Made by a program: the position numbers and the translations under genes | Assembly (NCBI RefSeq): GCF_048771995.1 | Contig: NC_133063.1 | Span: forward strand, 19,841,063-19,905,062 | Direction of reading: 5' to 3' | Source: Taeniopygia guttata | Lineage: Eukaryota > Chordata > Aves > Passeriformes > Estrildidae | DNA: 64,000 nt | In this document: positions 52,640 through 62,719 of the stretch, in pieces | How positions within the stretch are numbered: the stretch's first letter is position 1 | Layout of the letters: each line of letters opens with the position of its first letter | The notes under the pieces: model-generated | Databases searched by the model: none | What the model saw: only the letters and a program-made list of their open reading frames with translations | Told to the model about the DNA's origin: nothing

Positions 52640-53845
52640 GGACATGGACATGAACATGGGATTCAGACAGATAGTGTTCATGTGCTTCATTCTTTCACCT
52701 GTTGCCTTGGGCAACAGGACAGACTTTCCCATGAGACAACCAAGGGAAAATGTGTGGGAGACTTTGGCAAAAGCAGCAGGTCTGGACAGCATTTGCCTGA
52801 CCTATTTGAAACCAGAGAAACCATTTTCAACATGCTTGGTAGGTGTGCCAGTGGAGGAATGGTCAGTCCCAGGGGACATCCTTCCAAGGGTTCTGAAGTT
52901 TTTTTTCAGATCCTGTGGAGGGATAGCATGTTTGGACACAGTTCCTTCCTATGGCTCACTTTGAACCTCTGGATTTGGACATTTTGGGTCAACAAAAATG
53001 AAATTCTGTATCAAATTCAATCCATTGGGAGTGACAGAGACAGATAATCACATGATAGATGTCACTCCGAACCAGCTCTTTCATAGAAATGTATCATCCT
53101 GATGTAATTACACCAAAATGAGGAGCAAACTATCCCTTCAAAAATCCAACCGTTCTACTAACAGGGATGCTTTTGAATTTGCAGGGACAGAATTTGGCCT
53201 GCTATCACTGCAAAAATCAAGGGTGGTCCATGCAGCATTGAAAGATCTTTTGTTAACACACAGCATGAAATTGATAAGAGAACAAGGAGAAAAAGAAAAA
53301 TCTAATGAATGAAGTGATCCAGATTGTGACAATGATAATGTTAATACCAAGAAAAGGGCTCGGAAAAACTGAGTGGTTCTGCTTTCACAGCAGGTGGTAT
53401 CAAAAAGAGCCTTGGTGCAGTTGGATCAAAAGAGGTTATGGGCAGAGTAAAGATGCCCATGTCATTTCTTTTGCATCAAATGATTTGTTAGCTAGCAGTG
53501 AGAAATGAGAACAAAGCAGCAACTGAACATTTATTGTAAACACATGGACACAAGAGTGATAAATTTGAAGAGGTATCAGAGGACCAAACACACCTGGAGA
53601 AAAATTAAATCATGTGGTGTGTTTGGTCCTCTGATACCTCTTCAAATTTATCACTCTTGTGTGATAAAAATTAAAACATGATGGTGTGTTCAATTTGTTT
53701 TACCTTTCACAGTTGTAGAAAAGAAATTTTGAAAATAGTTGTATGTAATTATAGGGTATTGTAATTCTTCTGATGTTTGTGCTGTCCTTGTCTCAGTGCA
53801 TGAGGCAGACCATGGACAAAGTTGTCAAAGAAGTGTTCTTGGTTC
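52640..53845 (+). pseudogene. env remains of the provirus
   Basis: A leader with a hydrophobic signal-like stretch (MGFRQIVFMCFILSPVALGN) is followed by surface-protein wording (ENVWETLAKAAGLDSICLTY, FSTCLVGVPVEEW) known from bird class II env genes. Near the right end the transmembrane cytoplasmic tail is recognisable (MRQTMDKVVKEVFLV) just before the polypurine tract. Fossil and broken. A perfect 47-bp inverted repeat lies in its 3' half. Confidence 0.75.
53548..53662. repeat. Perfect 47-bp inverted repeat (foldback)
   Basis: The left arm 53548-53594 and right arm 53616-53662 are exact reverse complements with a 21-base loop. The loop plus the start of the right arm also has an imperfect direct copy just downstream (about 53664-53690), pointing to template switching during reverse transcription or repair. 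Confidence 0.97.
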
Positions 53846-53861
53846 AAAAAGGAGAGGGAGA
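53846..53861 (+). promoter_or_regulatory. Polypurine tract of the provirus
   Basis: AAAAAGGAGAGGGAGA directly precedes the TG of the 3' LTR, the expected plus-strand primer position. Confidence 0.9.
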
Positions 53862-54477
53862 TGTGGGATTCCAGGGCTTCCCTCTGTCTGCCCTGGCAGG
53901 TCTGGGACCCTGGCAGGGGTCAGGAACCCTCCTGTACAGAGCCCCGAGAGACACTGTCTCTGATCTCTGTCCATGGAGAGTTTTCAATCTTACAGGATGA
54001 ATTACAAGCTTTGAGTGTTTGATAAGAGTAATAATTAAGTGTGACACAGGTGCAAAAGTAACATTTTAGGTTTCTAGATTAGGGGTTCAGAGGGGACAAG
54101 ATGGAGGAATTGGGTGTGTCTTGTCCTTTTCCTCCTTCTTCATGCCCTCCATGTTTCACTGTGGTGTTGGCATTTTTCTATTGGTTTAGGCTGGGGACAT
54201 GCTGTTTAATGTAGATGATAGATATGGGCACATTATTGTAAATATAGCACACGTAATTTCTGGTATATAATGTTTGTAACATCCCACTGGGGGCAGAGCC
54301 CCGCACGCTGCCCTGCAGGACAGACCTGCGGCAGGGCAGCAGAACATGTTATAGATAAGCAAGAATAAACAACCTTGAAAACAGCGCAGACGAATTATGG
54401 CTTCTCCTTTGGCAACGGGGCAGAAAGACAGAGACTTTCTACAATCTCGGAATCACCAATACCCACAGATTCCGACA
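53862..54477 (+). repeat. 3' LTR of the provirus, 616 bp
   Basis: Begins TGTGGGATTCC and ends CAGATTCCGACA. It is nearly identical to the 5' LTR, with length differences explained by small indels. The pure TTCCC array resumes directly after it. Confidence 0.95.
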
Positions 54478-54708
54478 CCTTCCCTTCCCTTCCCTTCCCT
54501 TCCCTTCCCTTCCCTTCCCTTCCCTTCCCTTCCCTTCCCTTCCCTTCCCTTCCCTTCCCTTCCCTTCCCTTCCCTTCCCTTCCCTTCCCTTCCCTTCCCT
54601 TCCCTTCCCTTCCCTTCCCTTCCCTTCCCTTCCCTTCCCTTCCCTTCCCTTCCCTTCCCTTCCCTTCCCCTCCCCTCCCCTCCCCTCCCCTCCCCTCCCC
54701 TCCCCTCC
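54478..54708. repeat. (CCCTT)n array, right half, with (CCCCT)n end
   Basis: About 38 TTCCC units, then about eight CCCCT units. It is the continuation of the array at 45827-46076, separated from it only by the provirus. Confidence 0.97.
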
Positions 54709-55318
54709 TTTATATTTTCCTAAATGTTTTTCTGAAAAATAATTTTTGAGAAATTTCTATTCTGGAAAATCCTATCCTTTCCTGAATTTTTTTTTCTCTG
54801 AAATTTCATTTCATTTCCTAAAACACATTTTCTTGAAAATTCCTTTTCTTTCCTCAAATTTCCTTTCCTTTCCTCAAATTTCCATTTGTGAGATTTCCTT
54901 TTCTTTCCTACAATTTACTTTCTTGAATTTTTTTTATTGTTTGAAATTTACTTTCCTTTCCTGAAATTTCCATTCCTGAGATTTCCTTTCCTTTCCTGAA
55001 ATTTTCTTTCCTTTCTTGAGATTCCCTCCCCTTCCCATCTCTCCCCTCCCCTCCCCTACTCTTCTCTCCTGGTGCTTCCCTCCCTTTTCCTCCACTCCCC
55101 TTCACTGAAATTTATATACTTTTCCTAAAATATTTTTCTTGAAAAAATATTCACCAGAACCTTCTATTCTGGAAATGTCATTTCCTTTCCTGACCTTTTT
55201 TTTTCCAAAAATGTCATTCCATATCCTAGATATTCCATTCCCTTCCTGAAATTCCCTTTAGTGAAATTTCCTTTCCCTTCTGAAAATTTTATATACTTTC
55301 TTGAAAATTCTTTCCCCC
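54709..55318. repeat. Diverged pentamer satellite
   Basis: TTTCC/TGAAA-based units with an exact TTTCCTGAAATTTCC at 54957-54971. The segment 54707-54800 recurs with offset 845 at 55552-55645, and 55107-55260 recurs with offset about 711 at 55818-55975. Confidence 0.85.
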
Positions 55319-55540
55319 TTCTTCCCTTCCCTTCCCTTCCCTTCCCTTCCCTTCCCTTCCCTTCCCTTCCCTTCCCTTCCCTTCCCTTCCCTTCCCTTCC
55401 CTTCCCTTCCCTTCCCTTCCCTTCCCTTCCCTTCCCTTCCCTTCCCTTCCCTTCCCTTCCCTTCCCTTCCCTTCCCTTCCCTTCCCTTCCCTTCCCTTCC
55501 CTTCCCTTCCCTTCCCTTCCCTTCCCTTCCCTTCCCTCCC
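55319..55540. repeat. (CCCTT)n array, second block
   Basis: About 43 almost perfect TTCCC units ending in CCCTCCC variants. It is the second copy of the array plus spacer unit. Confidence 0.97.
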
Positions 55541-56480
55541 TCCCCTCACCTCCTTTATATTTTCCTAAATGTTTTTCTGAAAAATAATTTTTGAGTAATT
55601 TCTACGCTGGAAAATCCTATCCTTTCCTGAACTTCTTTTCTCTGAAATGTCATTTCATTTCCTGAAATTTCCATTCCTGAGATTTCCTTTCCTTTCTGTA
55701 AATTTCCTTTATTGAAATTTCCTTTCCTTTCTTGAAATTTCCTTTCCTTTCCTGAAATTATATTTAAATTATTTAGATTTCATTCCCTTCCCTTCTTTCC
55801 CCTCTCTCCCCTCCAATGAAATTTCTATACTTTTATTAAAATATTTTTCCTAAAAAATATTTACTAGAATTTTCTACTTTGGAAATATCATTTCCTTTCC
55901 TGATTTTTTTTTTCCTGAAATGTCATTCCATTTCCTGAATATTCTTTTCCTTTCCTGAAATTACCTTCTTGATATTTCCGTTCTTTTCCTGAAATTTCCA
56001 TCCCTCTTGAAATTTCCTTTCTTGAAATTTCCTTTTCTTTCCTGAAGTTTTTTTTTTCCTTCCTTCAGATTCCCTCCCCTTCCTTTTTCCCAACTTTTTT
56101 CCCTTCCCTCACCTCCCCCTCCCTTCCCATGCCTTTCCTGAAATCTCCTGAAATTTCCTGAAATTTCCTTTCCGTTCCGGAAATTTCCTTTCCTTTCCTT
56201 TCCGTTCCTGAAATTTCTTGAAATTTCCTTTACTGAAATTTCTTTTCCTGAAATTTTTTTCCTGAATTTTTCTGAAATTTCCTGAAATTTCCTTTCCTGA
56301 AATTTCCTTTCCTTTCCTGAAATTTCCTTTCCTTTTCTTTCCATAAAGTTCCTTTCTTGAAATTTCCTTTCCTTTTTTGAAATGTCCTTTCCTTTCATTT
56401 CTTCAAATTTCTTTTTCTCAAATTTCCTTTCCTTTCCTGAAATTTCTTTTCCGTCCCTTTCCAGATAGTTCCTTTCTTTT
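55541..56480. repeat. Diverged pentamer satellite, right part
   Basis: Exact TTTCCTGAAATTTCC copies start at 55658, 55985, 56154, 56278, 56293 and 56313, with many one-base variants between. Most TTC and GAA words keep a five-base phase. Its right end is near 56480, where unrelated sequence begins. Confidence 0.85.
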
Positions 56481-57570
56481 CTTTGTGGAAAGCACTGATG
56501 AAGTGCTGTCATCTGGCAGGTATTAGATATGAATGCAGCAGAGGGGTAGCATTGCCTTGCAAACTGTCCCAAACACATCTGACACGTGCCTATGGACATT
56601 TATGTCATACGAACGGAATGCCATCATGGTATAATTGTGATCTGTTTTCAGCTTTGGTCCCATGGGTTGGTTGGTAGCCAATAAATGCTCAGTGTCTGAA
56701 TTCTAATTAGCTGAACTATAAAAAAAAAGGTTTTTTGACAAAGGCATATATTGATAGACTTCAAATTGGCTTAGGGTAGGTTTGGATTGGATATTAAGAA
56801 GAAATTCTTCCCTGTGAATGGTCAGAATCTGACACTAAATATTCTTAAAACAGTCAGTAGACCTTGCACTGTCCTCTTGTGTTTGAGAACTTCCACACCT
56901 GCTGTCACTCTTCCTGACATTTTGGTTTTGGTCTGGGCATGAAAGCTCAGTTGAAGTAGTGAGTACCCTGCATATCTCTGCATGCCATGCACCCCCTGCA
57001 TAGCTGCTGAGCAAAGAAAGTGCCCATGTCCTCACCTTTTAACAGCACACACCAGCAAAAAGGAGAGGGGCCTTGCTTCCACTTTTTTTAAGGGAATAAA
57101 GTCAGAAGCATGGCTGTGCCATCCGTATTTCAATCTCCTTTGTTGCTGAAATGCTTATATCACTAATAAAGGCAGGTTAGATGTGCTTATTAGTTTAGCT
57201 CAGAAATATGAAGTAAAAGAGATGGCCTGAAACAGAACTCATCTTGCTTCACAGTCACTTTATTTCTAAAAATACTGCTCTAATATAGATTAGAAACCAA
57301 GCTAAGGAAGAGCTGGTGTACTGAATGCTGGTCTGTTCTTTTTCCGGACTAAAAATTAGTCTAATAAAAGATCTCAGCTCTCCAACAACACGTGCTTAGC
57401 AAAAAGAATAACAGCTTATTTCTGGATATAAAAATCACTGGTATATATCTTACCAGTGCTAAAGCATAACCTCTGATAAACCAAAAGAAAGTATAATGAA
57501 AAAAAAAATCTTAGTTTTTTTAGAAAATTCCATTTCAAATACTTTAAACATCTTTCTAGTATTCTTGATG
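56481..57570. other. Intergenic, with one small CR1 fragment
   Basis: No gene recognised. At 56481-56700 the sequence is more GC-rich, with an AATAAA near 56690, but it is unrecognised. A short CR1 piece is listed separately. Confidence 0.5.
56750..56825 (+). mobile_element. CR1 LINE fragment
   Basis: 'ggtttggattggatattaag' followed by 'aagaaattcttccctgtgaa' matches the conserved CR1 3' region in sense orientation. Short and decayed. Confidence 0.7.
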
Positions 57571-57632
57571 GATCACAGAATAACAGAATAGGATGAGTTG
57601 GAGGGGACACAGAAGGATAATTGACTCCAGCT

Positions 57633-58464
57633 TGTTGATGTGACAGTCTGGTCGCAGAGTAAGAAAACTAGATAAGTTTTCCCAGAATCAGCCTGGGAGA
57701 TTTTAGGGAGGTGGAGATAAACAATGATATCCAGTCATTAAAACCAGCCTTGCGGGATTTGTAATTTTCTCTTCTTCCCTTACCCATTCCCCCTCCCCCT
57801 GTGGTCCCTTGCCTGACCCTGCGTTCCCTTATCACTCCTCCTCCCTCCGTGGTCCCTTGTGACCCTTTGTTCCCTCATCACTCCCCCTCGCCACGCAGTC
57901 CATCCCTGCCCCCCCACCCCACCCCCTGCCTTTCCCATCGCGGTCTCCGGGGTTTCCCTGTCCCTATCCCCTGCCTCCTGTCCTAGTGGCCGCAGTTCAT
58001 GTTTCCCCCACCACCCCCAGCACAGGGTATAGCCGACCCTCGGTCGGTTCCCCGGTGTCTCGGGAACACGCTCCCACAATAAACACGTGTGTGCACCCGA
58101 GCCCCGTGTCGCCATTTCGTCTGTTCCCGCACTAGAACTGAGCCTCGCAGAGCCGAAGGGGAAAGCGGCCACCCTCTCCTTCCCTCCTCCCGCTGTGCCT
58201 GCAGGTGCCCGCCTGGAGCCGGTCTCGCACGGCAACACAGTCTGCAGTTGGTGCTTTCCTAATATCTGTTTTCTTGTTATTCTCATAAGATTGTTTATAA
58301 ATGGGAGTCTTGTTAATTAGCCAATCGGGTGAAATGTATTGATTAAATGACCAATCAGGTCCACCTGTATCGGATCAGTGTGTAAAAGAAGCAGCTCCAA
58401 GATGTGCACTTATGCCACTCAGCCTTCTGACTGACTTTTTGTTATTTCTTACTGAACAGTCACA
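57633..58464 (+). mobile_element. Short LTR inserted in the SINE (outer layer)
   Basis: Starts TGTTGATGTGACAG and ends ...CAGTCACA, flanked by CCAGCT (57627-57632) and CCAACT (58465-58470), a 6-bp target duplication with one difference. Its own sequence is 57633-57648 plus 58243-58464, about 238 bp, since a second LTR lies inside. It carries two CCAAT boxes 30 bases apart (58321, 58351) and a TATA-like TGTAAAAG (58381). Its 6-bp duplication suggests class II. Solo LTR, fossil. Confidence 0.75.
57649..58237 (+). mobile_element. Solo LTR inserted in the outer LTR (inner layer)
   Basis: Starts TGGTCGCAGAG and ends ...CGGCAACA, flanked on both sides by CAGTC (57644-57648 and 58238-58242), a perfect 5-bp target duplication. 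It has a C-rich U3, a hairpin CCGACC-CTC-GGTCGG (58033-58047) and AATAAA at 58078-58083, giving + orientation. It is 589 bp, with no internal region. It is the youngest layer of the nest, and its retroviral class is not certain. Confidence 0.8.
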
Positions 58465-58475
58465 CCAACTCTTAA

Positions 58476-58556
58476 GTTAATGGCCCATACAAGGATCGAA
58501 CCCACTATCTTGGCATTATTGGCAGAGCACCATACTCTGACCAATGGAGTTAATAT
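58476..58556 (-). pseudogene. tRNA-Ile-like head of the SINE
   Basis: On the minus strand the order is TTAACTCCATTGG (A-box-like), GTGCT, AATAATGCCAAG, GGGTTCGATCC (B-box) and GGGCCA, closely following tRNA-Ile(AAT), with about five extra bases in the anticodon arm. This is the SINE head and not a working tRNA gene. Confidence 0.8.
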
Positions 58557-61500
58557 CATGGCACGTTGGAAAGATCCTGTAACAAAAATACACACTTTGC
58601 ATAAAAGCAACTTTATATAATCACAAATATTATAGGATTTCTCTGCAAACTGCTAGTAAGAAGGAGAGATAAACATGAAAAGAAGGAATGCAGAAGCAAA
58701 ATTAATGAGACCATTTTCCTCAGTACCACTGCGGCCCAAGCACATTGCCAAATCCGTCTTCCTCTGTCCGGATATGGTCAAACCCCATCAGAAAAGTTAC
58801 ATGTTACATCAAAAAAAGTTACATTAGCAAAACATGTTGCATCAGTAACCTGTTTTGCTCCTAGACTAGCAGTAAAGTTTATTTTGTAGCTTAATCACTC
58901 CTAGGTCATTTGGATTTCATAATCCTGCATTTTCTCATAGCCTTTACAACAGCAGTGACCATTCCAGGTTTTTAAACACGACCACGTGTATGAGCCAGGC
59001 ATGGAAGCTCTGCAAGCTGTGGCATGGACCAAATGCCACCTGGCTCCAAGACAGCTTTAAAATATTTTAAAGAAAAAATATAAAGAAAAACTAATAAACA
59101 TTTCAAACAATGCTTGAGGTTTGAGACTGAATATTTTTTTTACAGTATGTGCCTTCTGGAAGCAGAATCATCAGAAATACAGCACACTCTTTCTCAATAA
59201 TAAATGCTATCATCCAAAGATACAGATAATACCAGAAAAAACTGCTCCCAAATCCTGGATCTTTCAAATCCAGGAAACAGTTTCAAACTCAAAGTTTCTT
59301 TCCATCACTGAATATTTCTCCATTAAAAAAATAAGCTGAAAGGAAGCCTATTTAGCAAAATTTTCTGTTTTTTCTACAGCTCTGAGAGCTGAACAACTGT
59401 TCTAGTGGAAATAGTACCAAAAGGAAGGTCTGTAGACATCCTTCTGAATCCAGGAGTTTTGGAAACAGTTCCTCAGTACACAGATCTACAGTAACATAAA
59501 TTAACATTTTTATCTCACTATTTTATTGTGACAACATTTTACAAATGCAGCCTCACAGCAGGTATGATGAGGGCAAACCTCATTTCTCTTATTTTTATGA
59601 ATAGATTTGGGATCAGACACAACAAAGATGAACAGAAACTAGTCCATTAGGAGAACATTTCACATGTTTCGTTCATTCACTGCACAAAATATAGAAACCA
59701 TTCTGGAGCATGTGTTTTCTTTTCAGGATTCTCCCTTTGATAACGACACATTAACCTTCAGAAAATGCACATCTTCTATTCTGACACTCACTCTAGCCCA
59801 TTCTCTGTGTACAAGGCAACAGCTTCACAGGGATGTCTCCACATCAAACCAGGCCTAGTCTCAAACCAGGATGGTCTGTAAGAAGATGGGCTCAAAGCCT
59901 GGATCTTCCTACTAACAGTAGTTTATTAATGAGTCAGGAGAACATTGCAAGCTTTTCTGGCTTTGCTTTTAGAAAAATGTAATGATTGTTATCAAGATCA
60001 TTGTGCATTATACCCACCCTTGCAGATTTATCAAGTGCACAGTGAGAAGACTGATAAGCTAAAAAGATTCTAAATGGACCTAACCTCTGAATTTTGAATG
60101 GTCTTCAGCATGAATGTACCATTAGGTCACATGGAGGTTGAGAGAGTTCTAGGCATAGGCTGTTTTATTTAAAAAATAAGAAAATAATTTTAAAAGGAGA
60201 AATAATTCCAAGGGGAAAAAAAATAAAAAGACAAACAAGGAAGAGCTTGCCAGTTTCAAGAAAAGGTTTGTAAAGTAAGGTATAGTCTTTATGCCTTTTT
60301 GAAGGCTGGAATATTGCCATCTTCCTTGGAGCTACTAACTTCAATAGCAGAAAACATGATCTTCATTGGTTCCGCCAGTTTAAAAAAATAAATAAATTTG
60401 GATTAATTAATCAAATTAATATTTTTTTTAAACTTTATGTGAATTTTTGTGGACTGCATCATGCATAAGGCCTGTAAAAGGTTAGTGAAAGCTCGTGATA
60501 ATTCATGTGTGTACAAAGTCTTCACTGCCTATTGTTGATCTAAGATGGTAAAACCTGATTGTCTTTGCAACCAATTTTTAAAATCCTGTGTCAAGATCTA
60601 TAAAACTTTTAATATTTAACTAGAGGATAGCTCATTTGACAAATGCAAAAACTTAAATCCTGAAAAATAACTAATATTTGGTTAACATCTGGAAAAAACC
60701 TGTTAAATATTTTTGGCTAAACTTCATAGTATGTTCTCCATTTAAATAAAATAAAAATTAAGGTTTTCTCTTTTTTTTTTTATTTTAATTTTTTTTTTTT
60801 AATTTTGACAAAAAGGCTTCAAGGAAAAATGTCAGTTTTGCGTAAGTGCAGAGGCCAGAGACTGGTGAAAGGCAGTGCTGGTACTTCACCACCTTTGCCA
60901 CAAGGTGGCATGACGAGTATTCTTTAGGAACACAAAAGTAAAATGAAGTATTAAAAACAGCAGCAGAGGCTGAATGTGTATGGGTGATTTTTGGCAGGAT
61001 GCGGGAAATGTATACATACACATACATAGATTCTTCTGCAGAGTTGTCAATCTGAAGTTTAGTATGCATAACACATGATTAACTAAACCATGTCAGCCTG
61101 TTCAGTGGTCCAGATTTAAATCACATATAGCCATACACAAAATATGGTGATCTAGGAATGGCTGATGTCTAGAGAGAGGGGAGTTAAGACAGGGCTATGA
61201 GGTCTGCAGGGTATATACAGGAGATGATTTGCAGCAGCTTAGTGAAGTATTTTATTCTTCTTTAACAAGTCTGGAATAGGCAAATGCAAGCAGTACACAA
61301 AGTACTGCTGCACATAACCCAACTATGTAGGATGATCCTCTTCCTTACCTATCTAGATTACAAATAAAAAAAAATAAAAATTAAAAAAAAATTAAAATTC
61401 TAGATTAATGTCCACTGGAATAACTGATTTGTATCTTCAGCTTCCTGGAAAATGCAATTGCTCTTTATAATGTCTGCAGATTTGTCCTAGGGCAGGTGAA

Positions 61501-61786
61501 CATTAAGAACCAGCCCAGAACTGGCAGGACAGGAGATATGACCCAAACCCTGCGGATGAAAGCTGCATCCCACCTGGCTGCCAGCTTTCTCAAGTCCTGT
61601 AGCAACTGGAGACCATGGAATTGTGGCTTCTATGACTCATGAAAGACACAATTATCTTTTAAACTACATAATAGAATTAAAATGTGCAAATAAACACATG
61701 CAAGAGACCACCTGAGTCTGAAGGCATGAGAAGAACAAGAAAAACACTGTCAGAAGAGGAATTGAATCACCTCTGCTTCTCTTGCA
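58557..61786. other. Intergenic, no recognised gene
   Basis: AT-rich sequence. Long T/A-runs lie near 60771-60800 and 61366-61398. No gene or RNA recognised. Confidence 0.55.
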
Positions 61787-61858
61787 AGTGTTTTTTTTAT
61801 GGTTGGACTTCGGGATTTTGAAGGTCTTTTCCAGCCTCAATGATTCTATGATTCTAAG
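61787..61858 (+). mobile_element. CR1 LINE 3' end
   Basis: 'ggttggacttcgggattttg', 'aaggtcttttccagcctcaa' and the terminal ATGATTCTATGATTCTA are the CR1 3' UTR end with its octamer repeat. Only the last about 70 bases are present. Confidence 0.88.
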
Positions 61859-62719
61859 AGCTAAGGAAGTATGAATGCTTACCATGAGATGCTGCAAAAG
61901 CACAGAAAATCCTAATTTACCAAAAAGAGACTTGAACCCCTTTGGCCACAAAAAAACACATGAGAATATCCACAAGGCCAAGGAAAATGTGACTTTTTTT
62001 ACTTCAGAAAAAACAGCAAGAATAGGCAAACACTTTCAAAACTTAACTGTTAGCATGAAAAGTTAGCCATGTATCTCAGTTTAGTCCCCCCAAAGAATGC
62101 TGTCTTGGTGAATGTCATCCAGCACCACCATACTTCTCACTGAAAATTTTGTGTCAGCAGGGAAGTGAGCAAGAATTAGAAAATGTAGCATTAAATAACC
62201 AAACCCAGAGCATTTACCAGAGTAAAAGCACAACCAAAGTAACAATAATGAAAAAAAAAAAAAATCAACAGTTGGAAACATTTCCAGGGATGATTTACAG
62301 CAATGTAATTTTTATTACTGGGACAGTCATTGATAATGCCATAGTTAAATTCAGATTAATCAGTACTGATTTTCAAAAGTTAAGAGAGAGGATCCTCACA
62401 TAGTACAATACATACTACCCTGAAAGCCAGGACTGCTTTTTATTTCTTGCCATGATTTTCTATCATTTCCTATCAAGCTTTGATCACTTCTTTCCCATCT
62501 TTAGACACAGACACATACACACAGAGAGACAAAAAACCAAACAAAGATGAAAATCTAACCAAACAAACCAAAGCAGAAAAATCCTACCAACCAACCAAAA
62601 CAATCCCAAAACCCAATGACCAAGAGAAGGCAGGCTTTGCCAGTTTCAGAACAAGGTCTGTTAATTGAGGTACAACTTTGATGTCTCCGTAGAGGCTGAA
62701 ATACTAATGCACTAACAGA
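61859..62719. other. Intergenic upstream of ARRDC3
   Basis: No gene recognised. An A/C-rich tract lies at about 62527-62625 (AACC/CCAA units). Confidence 0.55.

Larger units (their letters stand above)
46077..54477 (+). mobile_element. Endogenous retrovirus (ERVK/betaretrovirus-like), two LTRs, broken
   Basis: A proviral fossil of about 8.4 kb with two LTRs in direct orientation (46077-46696 and 53862-54477), a primer-binding site at 46699, a polypurine tract at 53846-53861 and a 6-bp target duplication, CCGTCC (46071-46076) and CCTTCC (54478-54483). Recognisable parts in order are a gag-like start, RNase H and integrase, and env with a leader and a transmembrane tail. The RNase H/integrase wording and the 6-bp duplication place it with class II (ERVK, beta/alpha-like) bird elements. 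The LTRs differ at about 15 positions plus two small indels over about 616 aligned bases by eye, roughly 2.5%, suggesting insertion a few million years ago. It is clearly broken, with many interruptions. Two interior blocks (47600-48990, GC-rich; 49030-50750, AT-rich) do not read like retroviral coding sequence. Confidence 0.93.
57571..58556 (-). mobile_element. tRNA-Ile-derived SINE (TguSINE1-like), split by LTRs
   Basis: The left piece (57571-57632) is the reverse complement of a CR1-like SINE tail ('gatcacagaataacagaata', 'gagttggaggggac', 'ttgactccag'). The right piece (58465-58556) continues with 'ccaactcttaag' and then the reverse complement of a tRNA-Ile-like head. Passerine SINEs with a tRNA-Ile head and a CR1 tail are known (TguSINE1). 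The two pieces join in the expected order when the LTR insertion 57633-58464 is set aside. SINEs are non-coding and depend on LINE enzymes. Confidence 0.8.

Noticed and set aside
54478-56480. CRISPR-like array
   Set aside because: Repeats are five-base tandem units without unique spacers, and the sequence is from a vertebrate.
58476-58556. A functional tRNA-Ile gene
   Set aside because: The anticodon arm has extra bases, the arms are mismatched, and the head is joined to a CR1-like tail, so it is a SINE head.
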